From: Azolla caroliniana
Lineage: Eukaryota; Polypodiophyta
Reading direction: 5' to 3'
Assembly: GCA_043228905.1 (NCBI GenBank)
Contig: JBHGNT010000011.1
Location: 18,662,001-18,726,000, forward strand
Length of the DNA: 64,000 nt
Below are positions 36,233-50,400 of this stretch, piece after piece. Within the stretch, counting starts at the first letter, position 1; every line of letters begins with the position of its first letter. A program made the translations under genes and the position numbers. Under the pieces are notes generated by a model that saw only the letters and a program-made list of their open reading frames with translations, ran no database searches and was not told the origin of the DNA.

Positions 36233-37639
36233 TCCAGTTGCCTTATGAAATCCTTGCACACATTTCAACACTAAACATGTCTTGTAACTTGTCAATAAAT
36301 TTTCAATGTCTTGTAACTTGCCAATGACCTTGGATGCTTGTTTGAAAAACTCCACCCAAAGTTGAAAAACTCTAATCTTATAATTCGTGAATGACATAAA
36401 AATTTGAACCTAGTGGCCATCGTCTAATTATTCATTTTGTTGGTTTCCATACGCTTGTAAATGCCCTTTTGCAACAATGTGTCTCTTCTACCATGTTATC
36501 CGCATTGTATTTAGGCAACACCATTTTCTTTTAACATTTTGGATAATCCAAAGTTAGTGATTTTGTAATCAAATAAATGATAATATTGTAATCAACTAGA
36601 GTGTGGAAACTTAGTGATTTGTAGATAAATCATACATATACATCCTTTAATCCAATGTTGTAAAAAAAGAAGGTTTACAAAAGGTCTAGATTTGAGAATT
36701 TTGATATGATCAACATATGAGGCTTGAGCATGTAAATAGTACGTTGATCGAATTTGGTATCATTATCGTGATTCGTGTACAAAGGCAATGCATTCACGTA
36801 GTGCTTTACCATATAATATTTCTTTTATTTTTGCTTGTATTGTTTTGTGAATATGTCCAATATTGGAAGCAGAGCAATCTCTTACATTAGCATTCACGTG
36901 CTTAGGTTTATTGGGTTTTCTTCTTCTTCAAATGATAAGCCTTGATTTGTTCCACATTTGGCATTTGGATGCACACCATCCAACCATAGTCTTCTTCCTT
37001 TGGGCTTTGATGCCTTGTTCAAGCTTTTACTTAAAACCTACAAGTTACAACACAATTATTTCTTAAAAATGTATCAATTTTGTTGTACCGCCAAAGATTC
37101 CGCCATTTGGAACTGTTCACCAAGTCTAGATAGTTGTGCTCCTGCGGCGAAAAAGATTAAACCTCTTTGACGACTCTAGAATTGTGGTTGACAGTGATTG
37201 GGACGACGTTGTTTTTGTTTTTTAGTTTGGGAGACTACCACAATGAAGAGCGGTCAAGTGACGTTCAATCACCTAGTTCATATCTGTTGAGCTTGGAATT
37301 TACCTTGTCCTTTGGTTTCGTTCCTCTCCCCATGGGAATCTCCTCTGGTTTTGTTAACACATAACCAAAAACCACGGGAATCTCCTTACCAAGAGACATT
37401 ATCTTAACCACAGTGCATTCATCCTCCCAGAAGGTGCCAATCTCTCGTGTCTTCTCAACTCCACTACCTTTACGATCAAGTCTCGGTCACACAGTGTGGC
37501 AAACATCGTGAACCCCACATATTAAACCTTCGCACATAAAACCTTGACATTATTCTCTACATCCGTGTGGTAAAAAACTGCGGTTCATCGAATGGATGTC
37601 ATGTGGCGATTCCTATTGTTCGGGGCACACAAAGTAGAA

Positions 37640-37976
37640 ACTAGCACTACTAGGATGTTGGTCGGGTTCGAACAAGTAGTAGTATTACGGGAGAATAAGC
37701 CTCTGCTAATATCGGGGATGTGCATGAATGGGTCCGATCGAAGAATTGCGGGATGTCAATGACCGGTCTCAGGTCGGGTTCCCGGGCCCGGCCCCTCTCG
37801 GCGGGCCGCTCTCCTAGACACAATGACACTAAAATTGTAAGACTAACTCCTCTGGCTCTTCTTCTTCTACTACTTCTTCTTCTGATGATTGTGATGGTGA
37901 TGGTGATGGTGATGGTGATGGTGATGGTGCCCCTTCGCCCCATACCTCAGCAGGTGCCAAACCAAACCATAACCTC
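37640..37976 (+). promoter_or_regulatory. GC-rich presumed promoter/5' region of the SAP-KH gene
   Basis: CpG- and GGCCC-rich DNA (for example gttcccgggcccggcccctc near 37780) precedes a (GGTGAT)n run at 37891-37929 and the ATG at 37977. No TATA box is apparent. A leader intron cannot be excluded. Confidence 0.4.
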
Positions 37977-40900
37977 ATGAAACGCAAGGCCGAGACGGAG
38001 ATCATTTGCATCTCCAGCGATGAAGAAAGCATCTATCGCGATGGCATAGAAGGAGGAGGAGAAGATGATGTTGTTGTTATTGATGATGATGAAGAGCACA
38101 GGAAGCATGTCTATATTGCCAATGGTGACATGGAGATCGAAGAAGAAGAAGAAGAAGAAGAAGAAGAAGAAGAAGAAGAATTCGAAAATGATGGTACAGA
38201 TGAGGAATGTGAATATACAGATGAAGAAACGGAATGTGAAGATCCAGACGATGAAGACTACCAAGAAGAGGATACAGATGATGACGTAGTTGAAGATGCA
38301 GATGAATGTGCAGGGACGAGCACTGGCGATGCCATGATTTTAAGGTGAACTTTTTCTGTATACGACACTTTCGTCTACATTTTCGTATGTATTCCTCCGC
38401 CATGATCCATGGGGATAATAGTCGACAGCTTGATTCGTATTTACCAAAACAGCAATGTGCGAGGGTCACCACTTTGTGTTAAAAAGAGAACAGCAAAACA
38501 TGATGGTAAGCCATGTATGCTGAGTAGTTGATCTTCCTTATATTCTATATAGTTCCGTTCTTGTTGTCTAGGCCCTTCTGAAGGAAAGGAACCAAACATT
38601 AAAGAGAAAATGGAAGTGTTTAACAGTGGCATAAGCTAGATTGGAATGAAATAGAAAAGCATTTTTCTAAAAAAGACTTTGCATATGCCATTAGCTGGAT
38701 TGTGCTATAATAGAGAAGGAAAACCCCAACCATGATTTTCATATGACATAAGCTGCATTGTGGTTGGATTTCGTTATGTTTTTGAGAACTAGCTCTAGTA
38801 TTACTATTCAGTATTCGGTAGTGACTGCAATCTGTGGACGAAAGAGTGGCATTGCATTGGTCATGTTATAAAGAGTGTCCTGGTTAGAGTATTTTGACTT
38901 AGATATGGGTTTATACTCTATGATAACATCTGAAGGGAACCTCAAGGTTCTTGAGGAAAGTCCAAGTGGAGGAAACTATAAAGCATGTCATCTGACTTTT
39001 ACTGCTATCTAACAGTTTAATTATGTTGATCTATTATACGGAGTAATTTTCCCATGGTGTGGGAGGCTGGAAAGCAGCAGACTGGAGATATCATCTTCTT
39101 TATATATATATGTAATATGTATGCATGTATGTTTTTAGACACAAGATCATCTGCCATTGAGTGATGAAGATATGCCTCTGATGTAATTGAACATTTTGAG
39201 TATTATGTACACTATCCAGATCTTATAAAGGTGGGATAGGGAAACATCAATATGATGAATTTGCACTGATGCCAGGGTGCCTTTCTTTTCATAGTTGCCA
39301 TGTACTATAGTTTGGGAGACAAATTTACCATTTAGACCCTGTCTCATCTGAATTTAGGAATACATGATGAGTCTTATGTGTCATAGTTTTCTATGTATCT
39401 GTAGAGCCTATTGCAAAACAAAAAATTAGAAGTTAGATTTAAAAGTGAAATCTCCTTAGAAATATAGAACATTGAAGATCAATATGATAAAGTGATTGGC
39501 TACATGAAGTTGATAGAACATATATCTCAAGCTTTCTATGTAAATTTTATACTCATCTTGCTATGTCGTAACTTTGCTATTTTGCAGATGGACGTGGAGC
39601 TGCGAATTCTGTTCATCAAAGTGTGAAGTATATTTCATTTGCTTGATGTCTAGCATTTATTTGATCTACACTGAAGTAATGTTTATTTTTCCATGAGATA
39701 AGCTAACATAAAATAATTGATAGATTTCTATTGTATCAATTACTATTAAAATTATTTAATATATTTTGCGCACGTTTCCTCCTCTTTTTATGATCATTTT
39801 AGATGCAATAATAGCTCAAAAAGGAGGTGTGGACCTGCAATCAAGAAAACAACTCTAAGCAGAGAAGCTTTGAACTATTATGATGAAGCTTTAAAAATTA
39901 TTAGAAGTGAGCACCACATCTTCATTTCCTTATGCTTGATATTACAGAATATTACATGTTTGATTTATCGATGTGAAAAACACCATTCAAAGGCGGTGAA
40001 GATTTAGAGCAACTGATGGTTGAACAATGCAAAGCGTATTTGCGTCGTTATTCATTGAGGTTGACAGGATCAAAGTCTATGCTTATCCAGCGTATTCAAG
40101 AACACTTAGAGTGAGATATTTTTACAATATATACTTTCCTGTAGTTTGTGTTGTTTTGAAATGATTGCCTGCATTATATGTAACATTTAATTTTAACATT
40201 CCTTTTTTAGATAAACCGTTGGTAAAACTTTGGGTATAATTATTTATGTACTGTATATCATGCAGAATAAAGGGAGGAAATGCACTGATCAAATATCCAA
40301 GATCAACATTTACTATAAATTGTACAGGTAAACAACTAATGCTATATGTGTTGAAAAAAGAGGGTCAGGAAAAAGAAAGAAACAAAGTATATTAACGTTC
40401 ATTTGAGGCTGAAGTCAACCTCATTTACAACAGATGTATGTTTTTCTTTCATTGCTCATTGGTTGTGATACCATTTGTATTTCTCCTTTTTTTTTCTTGT
40501 TAATGTCTTCGAATAGCGGTTTTGTAAGCTTCTTCGATTAGGGTATAATTCTTTGGCGAATGGTGTCTAGATCATTTTCAAAGAAGAAAGAAACGTTCAA
40601 GTTACAAGATGTCAATCAAAGCCATGGAGTTTTTAGAGTTATTGTGTCTAGTTTCTCTTCATTTTTTTTGCATTTTGGGATATTATATATAACAACTCTC
40701 AAAATGTTTTTTGACTAATTCTACCTACCCTTAAATTTACTACCACCAAATGTCTTCCCACGGGTGGAAATCTGCAATTTTGAATCGAGTCTCAACAGTT
40801 TGAAACTTGTCTCTACATTATGAGGTATCTTCTTGATGAGTCTAGGTTGAAAACTTGGGCCAGAGAAGCTCTTGGTGAAGATGCCATCATCTCCTTCGTG

Positions 40901-43154
40901 TCACTAGAAAAATGGTTTCTGCTACTTGGATTTACTTCTCTTGATAATGCCCATTTTTAACATGGATATCTGTTGCCTCCTCTTCCAGAAATAGTGCTTC
41001 TGCTCAGTAAAGCGCTTCGTGTTGCAACTTTGGGTTCTCTGAAGTTTCAAATAGCAGGGACCTCTGAATATGCATCTTATAGAACATGGCCATTTTCTCT
41101 GAGGAGGGATGAATTGGTTAATTGATAGGTCGGGTGAATTTGGATACAGATAAACAGTTGAAAGCAAAGAAAGACCAGAGAGAAGAGCCCCAAGCAAAGT
41201 TCCTTCTCTAGAGGATTCTCCTGTTCCACCCTCCTCTTCTTCTCCTAATATAGGAATTTTCTAGTACATCGACTATAATCGTAGAAGGGAAAGCTTCGCA
41301 ACTTTGGACTCCATTGTTAATAAATCCCATGGTACTTTGGTTTGTAACCAGTACATCTTTCTTTATGACCTGCAGATGTTTCTTCTCTGTTCCAAACATG
41401 TTGCATTTGATCTGTCTTTATTCTCCTATACCGGAGAATGAATAAATGCAGTATTATTTTCATATTTTGTGACATTGCTAGTTGGTAGTGGCATTTGATC
41501 TGGTGTTTTTTCTACCTCAATCACAGGAGATGCATGCACAGGCGATGTAGTTTTATTCAAGCAGAGAGTATATAAGTAAGTTCCGTTGTGGGGAATTGTC
41601 AATTCACTTTAATTCAAATTTGAAATGTCCTAATTCACGAAAATAACAGGAGATCACAAGGAAGTTCTTCTCGGCATCTAGTTGGTGACCGTATTGTAGC
41701 AGGTCGAATAGTGAAGGAAAGTTACGGGACAGACAAACAACAACATACTTTTACAGTGAGCAGACACATTTTTCAATCTTGTAATGCTGTTTTAATTGTT
41801 ATTTTTTTCTGGTTGTAATTTCTTAACAAATTGCTACTTATAAGACTAGGGCTTCTTTCATCAAGGAGAAATTGCAATAAGCTTATGCATTAGTGCATCA
41901 ATAACATCTTTCTTAAAGATAAACCAACTGCATTTACATGAATTATAGTATAAGATATGGGCCCATGTTTGCTAATGCTCTGTAATAATTTATGGGTGAT
42001 CGCCTTGATATCAATCATTCCAAAAATGTACGTGCCTTGTTTGGAAGAACAACTTTACTGAAGTCATGGTCTATGGTAAGGTTTTTTCAGTAATTTATAG
42101 TCAATCAACATGATGCTGGTGTGGTCTGCAATTTTTTCCATGCAACCATGGGTGTTTTTTCTGTCGATTTGTCCTTTTTCATTTAATATAAGTTCTCTTA
42201 TTTTCTGAGGAAGCAATAAAGGATCTTCATGTATAGATTGAAGTCTTGTGGAGCAAAGGTCCAAAACAATTACCTCTTTTGTATCCTCTTATTATTAAAG
42301 GTCGCAATTTGTACCGGCGCAAGACCTTCCGACAGGTGGATTTTGCAAAAAATCTTGCAACCTGCCTTTTTAGTTTACATACGAATGCATCAAGTGACAT
42401 GATGTATTTTGTCAGCCCTGGGCAGATGAAATGGATAGACAGAGAGTATTGGAAGAAAAGCACATGAGGGGTAGGATGGCGAGGGATGCTCGGTTCAAGA
42501 GATTGGCTGGAAAGAGGTAAATTGTAATCTAAAAGAAAAACATTTCATCAAGTGAGCTTAGTTTGTGACAAATTACCAAATATTACAGTGTTAAATTTGG
42601 GTAATCCTTTATGTTGTCTTAAATGTACCTACAAATGAACTCATGATGCAAAATTGGGTAATCCTTTATCTTTTCTTAAATGTACCTACAAATTGTGACA
42701 TGTAGGGATAATGCAAAAACATCTTCCACCAGACAGAGGGTCATGACCACTTCTGACACAAAAGGTTAAAGAATCAGGGATGAGGCTCTATTCTTGAAGA
42801 ATTTATATATTAGATCCTGAATTCTGTCGTTTTTCTTTATATATAATTTCAGGAAAGGGAAAAAATGTTTCTCGAGCTACCCATGCCACTAAGTACACTG
42901 CAAATGCTAAAGAGTGCTTGTTGAATATTACTGCTTCCTCAGCCGGAACAGTGATAGGAAAACATGGAAGAAATATCATAGCAATTTCAACGACGTCTGG
43001 TGCTAGGGTTGATGTTTGTAATGATGGATCAAATCCAACAATGAGAATTGTTAAGGTCATTGGATTACCTGAACAGATAAAAATAGCCACCAAAATGGTT
43101 AGACAAAGGATTGTGGAAAGAGGTTTCCCCAGTCCTACCTTAAGGACAAACTGA
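37977..43154 (+). CDS. SAP-domain nuclear protein with Cys-rich finger and C-terminal KH domain
   Basis: I join eleven exons: 37977-38344, 39588-39620, 39803-39906, 39993-40110, 40266-40327, 41527-41575, 41650-41755, 42237-42335, 42416-42516, 42706-42764 and 42853-43154, for 466 residues in continuous phase. Residues 1-120 are strongly acidic with a poly-Glu run. Residues 124-145 hold W-S-C-x2-C-x3-C-N-x6-C, similar to a RanBP2-type zinc finger lacking its usual last Cys. Residues about 170-208 are a SAP domain (CKAYLRRYSLRLTGSKSMLI). A conserved plant core follows (VVLFKQRVY, VGDRIVAGRIVKESYG, QQHTFTIEVLWSKG, LLIKGRNLYR-like), which I recall from CCCH zinc finger 62-like proteins. Residues about 388-455 are a KH domain with VIGKHG. 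DNA or RNA binding in the nucleus is inferred. Terminal exon joining is by phase and signals only. Confidence 0.75.
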
Positions 43155-44471
43155 AAGCGTGGCTTTTGCTGATGGATTGCCGAATTAACACAAGGCAAAC
43201 CTTAAAAGTGTAAGCGCTATTTTCTATCTATATCCTAAAGAATTGAGCAATTTGTAAATATTATGTGGGATGGAGAAGACAAATTGAAATTTGTAAGCAA
43301 AATGTGGAGAAGACAATTCAAGATTTTCAAAGGTGGTTATAAAGATAAAGTTGAGATAAATTTTGCAAGTATTATCTCTTGAAAGGATTCAAAGTTCTTT
43401 CTTCTACCTTGTTATGCAATGCATAATATGCCTTACAAATCTCTCTCTATATTTCTTTTCATTTGTTGATGGCATAAACCGTAACGTATTTATGTTTATG
43501 TATTCTTGTATGTGTGTTTAGTTGTTAGCTGTATGTATGCATGTTCAGACATATGTATGTACATTTAGATGAGACAGAAAAGAGGGATTTTAACTTCGTA
43601 ATTTTGAATGTTTGATTTTATGACATGAAGTTTAGCATTGCCTCTTGCTTGTTACTTTGTGATCACAAGAATGACTGGAGTATAAGAAAAAGAAGAGTTT
43701 GTGGGCTAAAAGAAGTTTAAAAACATGTTCAATCACAAGCACACTTCTTTTGTGATGAATTTGGATCCATGGGTTTTAATCTATTAATAAGAAATGTGAC
43801 AGTGAGGAATGGATAAATGATAGATAGCTTTATGATCATTACTTATGAGACAGGTTTAGGGTTTAGAAAATTGACGGGTACCCTCACCTTCAAGACACTG
43901 TTGATTGGAGGGCTACATTTGATGGAGTTGAAGACCCTTGGGTCACACTTCACGAAGTATGTAGACAAAGATGGTCAACATTAATGCCTCATATCCTACT
44001 CGAGAACATCTAGATACTAGTAAATTATCAGTACAATTATAGCCAATGTATGATTACAACTAGCCCCTAAATGATTTACTTCCCTACACCCAAGGGAAGC
44101 AAGCAAGAGATATATATACATGTGAGGCTACCAAATAAAAGGAATACAATACCTCAATCCCTTCAAAATATGCTTAATATATTACCTACCACATCTCACT
44201 CAAACACCAAAAGATAAACGATAAAACTCGAGAAAATACCCAAACACAAGCAATCATATGAGGCTATTAATAAATAGCCGATGGTTGAAGGTGCCTATAT
44301 ACACATAACTTACACAGCACAAATGCAAATAAATTGTTTTGAGGTATAGACATGCGACTCTTCAGGAATTATACACATGGATTATACATACAGCAAATAG
44401 GATAAATACATGGATTCCATTAATGTTACATTCGGAAATGTATATATACATCAATCAAAATGGCCTGCCCA
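43155..44471. other. Convergent intergenic region (SAP-KH 3' end / exonuclease 3' end)
   Basis: About 1.3 kb between facing genes; both 3' UTRs should lie here. AT-rich, no repeat or ORF worth naming. Confidence 0.6.
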
Positions 44472-47400
44472 TTAACACAGCTGTAGAAGACGATGGCCAA
44501 CTTTCGCAAAACTCAGTTCAAAAGGAGATGCACTTGCTGCAAATTTTGAACCTGTGAAAAAAGGCAAACACATCATAAAGATGTGCAATGTATTAAGGAA
44601 TCAATATTGAGGAAATCATTCCTCAATATTTAACATCATACAACATGCAAAATCAATGATCATCACATTGGAAACAATATGAGTAAGAACATATGAAATA
44701 AGGCGTTCATTTATCATTTGCTTGGAATGCCTCTCATTAATGCTTGTACCACTGTATATTAGAGACTATGAAAGGAGGTTTTATCATCTGAAACCCTCAA
44801 AGAGATCTCTAATAACATAACTCCGAGTTTAATACCACAAAATTGTGTGCGCCTAATGTAGTCAGGAACTGCAGAGTTGAAACGTGGAAATCCACTCATA
44901 GGCAATTCATTGACGATATACACAACTAAATAGAAGGATGAAGTGGACCAGGAACAAGGATGATACTCATTGTGGTACAAATAAGATTTTGTACAGAAGT
45001 AATTGACTAAGAGTTTTGGCAGAGCTGTATAGATTATTTCAGACTAGCAAAAAATGACTAAACCTCAGGCTTGGCATGAAGGCATGTATATGCAAAGCCC
45101 CTCCCAGGAAACTTTATATAGGGTATCTAAATACACAGAGAGATTGGAAGGTTCAGAAGCATGCCTGGAGAGACTCCCAATCATAAAGATAGATATTACA
45201 TATATTTGATGACTGCTCATTGCTAAATCTCCAGACTAATGCATCTATGTTTATCGCGTCTTTTGTGATAGCTCTACAACTGTGGCGCATCAGATTTGAT
45301 ATTTTGGAAATTATTAATGGATCTACACAAGATCCACGGATTGAGGACCCTGTTACACAATAAAAATGAACCAGCAAAGATTGTGAGCTCAAACAAAGGT
45401 CATCTTTAAACCCCTCAATGACATCCTGGGAAGATTTCTATTAAGTAGAAATTGCATAATTGATTATGTGGCAATCTTAAACCCCTCCTGACATTCAACA
45501 ACACAATTTCCAAATTTGACATGCCAAATCATAACACAAGCAGATATTATTCATCTTTTCGTCCCAACCAGAAACAATAAAATAACATTAAATTTTGCTC
45601 CTGAACCCGTGAAGGCAACTCCATCCACGCTGAAAAGAATCAACTCCAACGCCTTCCATGTGAATAGGCAAAACACTGCTATCTAGACATTCCAATTCAT
45701 CTGAAATTACCGAAGCCACAGAACATCCTGACGTGTCAATGGCATTTTTTGACATCGTGATGTGAAAGCAACTCCATCCACGCTGAAAAGAATCAACTCC
45801 AACTCCTTCCATGTGAATAGGCAAAAAACTTCTATCTAGCCTTTCAAATTCATCTGAAATTACCGAAGCCACAGAACATCCCCACGTGTCAACGGCACTT
45901 TTTGACGTCGTGACATTATCACAACTTTTTCCAGCATCATAATGATCAACGAGAACAGTTCAGCCTAATATCGAAGTTTCTGGCAATACATTCAACAATG
46001 GCGACATTGCTGACACCATCCTGGCCAAATAGAACATCATCTCTATCACATCTACCTCATTGCCAGGTCATGCTAATCTGAGCTCATATATCGTCCAATG
46101 ACTGCCCCCACAAACCCATTCTTGTTATCACTACCCCTGAGTAATCATCTACCACTACATCTTCAAATTTTAAAAAAAATTAAAAAAATGCAATTATTCT
46201 TTGCAATAGTTCTCATGCCACATCCTCCACCTTGGTCACCCAATCTCAGTCCAAATTCTAACCTATCGTCATATTCCATTCTAATGATCCAATGGAAGCT
46301 CAATACAACACCGACAAATCGCTGATGAAAGTGAGCATTTCTAAATCTACAGAGTGCATAAGTTAACTGATGATTTTCAAGGCTTCAAATCAGATCCATG
46401 TGTATTCAATGCATCAACTAAAGCTCAGTCTCTCATGAGAGATAGTGTGATGGGACATGCTCAAATGGGTGATTTCTGATTTTTCAAGGATTCTGTGTCC
46501 TATGATCAGATACCAATTATAAGATGTAAAATCTTAGGATCCCAAGGTACAATTGAAAATATTTTCTTATCCAAGATGAAGTAGGTTATTGCATGGTACG
46601 TCATGCCTACAAATCACAGGAATTGTAATATGATGCAAGGGGTTCAATTCAATACAAACTAAAACACCATGCCAATTCATGACATTATGTTATAATTGAG
46701 GCTATAGAGAAAGGACAGAATACCTGTGACATAATTACTTTTGTAACCAATCTTGAATTGCTGTTCTATTCTTGCACAACCAATTGAGCTTTTACATCCA
46801 CAAGCCTGTAAAATTTTCAACCTTCTTTGTTGCAACTCTGAATTTGTCAAAGTGCTCTCTACTGTATTTAACCCTGCAAGATATCAAAACATAAAACAAT
46901 GAAATAATATGACCAAAAACAAACTTCCTTTTACAGATCTAACTCTAATATCTAAGACACTATATGAAAAGACCTAACATAAAATATTTAAAAACGATTT
47001 GTAGTATATCTATCATGAAATCAGCTCTTTCACCTTTAGCTCAGATATAATTGACAGATGTACTGCTCTATGATATCTAGAATTTCCAGACTGAAATATG
47101 TTGTTGATCAGTTAGTGTTGCTGTCCTACTTACACTTCCAACATCTACAAAAAACTAGAGACTTGTAGTACTTCTGAAAATGACCATTAAGGAGAACAAA
47201 ACAATAGACATAAACCCATTGAATCAGTATTTTGGGCAAACCCTCTAGGGTTTGTTTGGACTCGGTAGTACATTTGCAGGCTCAATGGATCCACAATTAT
47301 CATGATTCTTCAATGTGTATAGCAATAATAATAATAATCAAGAGACGTAAAAAAGTTAAAAAGATAACATACATTAGCCTCTTTTAAGAGGCCAAAATGG

Positions 47401-50400
47401 TTTATGGGACCTAACAAGAGATTACATCTTAAAACGTTGTCTTGTGCACTAAGAATTCTAAACTTAGATGAACTGAAACTTCAGCATTTAAAATATTGCC
47501 AACATGGGCTAGCCCAAGACAAAGGGGTCTCCAAAGCAAGGGAAACACCTTTAGCGTGGGTAACAATGGCCTTAACCTATTAATAACAGCGGTGACAGGG
47601 TCAAACTCTCGATAGATGTGGCTTACATGCATGAAAAATTGTTATTGCTTTGATCTATTATATTGCTATCACCATATCCTTAACGACCGAACCTATGGCT
47701 AATTTTAATTGGTTAATGGTACAATAGTTGGGAACCCAACTAGCATAGGAACTGGGACAAAACCATACAAACCTATGAAACGTGGAGGTCTAGGAGCCTT
47801 CAGTGTTTGTCTATGTAAAGGAGACTCACTACCCCCATCATTACTGCATCTTGAGACACTATTGAGACTCAATTGGTGAGAGTAAGTTCTTTTATTCGGA
47901 TCTGTTATTCAACTACAAAGGTATAATATATGGTAACATTTGGTGGTAGGGGACACCAATCATTTTATGTTTACCTCATATCCTTTGCTTGGGAGTCGTC
48001 AGTGTGGGTAAGCACCCTTAATCCTTTTTTTCTTAGCCTTTTTTATTTTGCTTATCATTAGTTAGATCTGTAATATAAAATCCCGTTTGAGTGTTGTGAC
48101 CAAGACTCTACTTGTGTAGCACTTGATTGACTTATAGCATGAGAAGGAATGGAGATAACAAAATTGTGATGTTCTTTGTTGATGATTTGTTATATTGTTA
48201 GCCCTCAACTTTTCTGTCCCTTGAGTTATAGCAAGAACTATGCCAAGCATCATTGGTTTTCATCTACCATTGCCAACCCCTTGTTCGAGGAGACAATGGT
48301 ATCTCCTTGACAACCTTTGCCAAGGTCTCCTAAACATCAATAAAGAACCTACCTCACCAAGAGGTCTACCCAAGCGTGAGTTCTCCATTGAGTTAAAACC
48401 AGGCAGCTTGACCACCCAACTTTCCATGCAAGGCACGTCAGCTTTGAAGATGTGTTGGGTGGTAAGGAGTGGCACCTCCAAGTACAAAGTGTACTGGTCA
48501 TCTTGGCCACACAAGCGCTCCAAAAACACGAATTAATACCCATCACGGTCATTTGCCTCGAAGTGATATTTAGATTTTATGCGCTGCAAAGTCGCAAAGA
48601 AGCTCTTGTACAGCCAAGTCTGCAGTGCAAGAAGACCTCCATTGCCTCCTCGATCACTATTAGGACTGCTACCATTTCTGCCTGGATTATATCATGATGC
48701 ATTGAAGCTTTGCTCCTTATAATGCCAACAATAATCAAGATTAATGATATGTCCAAATCTCTCCAGTTATGTGCCCTCTGAAGGCTAAAACCCAAGTTTC
48801 CACTCCGTAGAGAGAAATCAGTGTATCAAAGAACCACAATTTAGTTCATGGTTATTTCTTGCTGACCAGTTACTGATTGTTTTTTCTGTCATTGTGCTCA
48901 TCCTATGTCGCATCATGAGAATTTGATCTGCACCATCATTTCTTCCACCTACTGATGCATAGTTTCCATTTGTGATCACCTATTGTTCACAACATTTTGC
49001 CTTCTGCAGCATTTAGACCTTGTGTTGCCTGGCCTGGCGTACCACAGTATCAGCAATCTTCACTTGAAATTTGCAAATCTTGTCCACTGCCACTTTTGCT
49101 TCCCTTGCCTCTTGAGTTATCTTGGCCTCTCGAATATATCTTGGAATGCAATTTGTATCTCTGCAGATACCTGAATAATAGACAAGGGGCAGTATGCAAC
49201 CACCATCCTATATAGAATGTCATAGTTTGAGATACAGTAACTAGAGTTTTTCAGAACCCAAGGCTATTACTCTACAATTAGCTAGAGTGATATTAGCATG
49301 AAAGATCTCGCCCTTTAACCCTGGAACTTCACACCAGTCCTTAATACTATCCCACACTTCAATGGGATTTTTCGTTATTGAAAATGAAATCATGAGAAAA
49401 AAATAAAAAACGCGTGATGTCGCATGTAAAAAACATACTGCAATGGAATAGAGACATGTATGAATATATAACACATCATAGCATCAGTACGGGAGCTACA
49501 ACAGTACAAACTTTGAAGGTGCAACAAAAGAGTTAACATCTGCATTGGAAGTTATACACTATATGGGGCAGAAAGACAAATAGCAAAGTAGTTATACACT
49601 ATATGGCATCAATGGAGAACTATCTCCTCGTGGATTCTTATTTGTTATGTAATTATACACAGAATACGTTCCCCACCTCAGTCTCATATAATACCCTATC
49701 CCCTACTCTCATCACCATGCCTCCTTTCATGTCTTCATTATCTCCTTTCTTGTTCCGCAGGTCTAGTAGCACACAAAAAGAGCAATACAGAATCACTGGA
49801 GAAATAAGAACCAATGTATTCAACACCCAGCTGATGGCGAATATAATCTCATAGAATGTTTCTCCGTACCTACTCACATTATCTATTCTTATTTCTACCC
49901 TAATAATTTTTCTTGAATATGCACAATACATATTAGTTTAGTCCAGATATATAGGTTTCTATTCTCTGGGAAAGTAATTTCTATGGTGGAAAATTTTCTC
50001 TGGGAAAATATAAGCTCCCAAGATCTCCTAGTAGTCTACAATATTACCTTGATTTAGCTTTGTCAATGCCACTTGAGCTGCAGAAAATTCTGCGTCTTTC
50101 TTTGAGGAAAAAAGGCGTCCAGAGAATGTTGTTCCAGCCACCTTCACAGTTCCAAGGTAGGCAGTAGCATTGAGAAAACTAAAAGACGTGGCAGAATACA
50201 CAGGTGCTGGTAATTTGGCCGCTTGAGTGAATTGAAATAATTCAGCTTTCATAAACCCAGGTATAGGATTTCCCAAGAGTTCACAAGATTCCAAAACCTA
50301 AATGAAAGAAAAACTCACCTTTTTGAAAAAATCAAGTAAAATGCAATGCTAAAAGAGAACATCCTAGCATTGAGGAAGAGCGCAGGCACACAGAGATTAC

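Larger units (their letters stand above)
28665..37640. other. Long intergenic region, about 9 kb, no gene seen
   Basis: AT-rich DNA with simple repeats. The first 60 bp past the stop contain a (CTT)n run near 28704-28735, probably in the DUF4408 3' UTR. A compositionally distinct patch lies at 29240-29560, and a dispersed repeat at 31626-32010. All open frames are short, unsupported by splice structure and unrelated to known families. Confidence 0.6.

Noticed and set aside
37655-37680. GGTTCGAA string that looks like a tRNA T-loop
   Set aside because: Flanking sequence does not fold into acceptor, D and anticodon arms.
37947-38472. Minus-strand ORFs opposite the acidic SAP-KH first exon (Phe- or Leu-rich)
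   Set aside because: They mirror the GAA/GAT repeats of the real coding strand.
48240-48552. ORFs on both strands in the third-last exonuclease intron as a nested gene
   Set aside because: No recognised domain and no splice partners; they lie next to a dispersed repeat, so retroelement debris is likelier.
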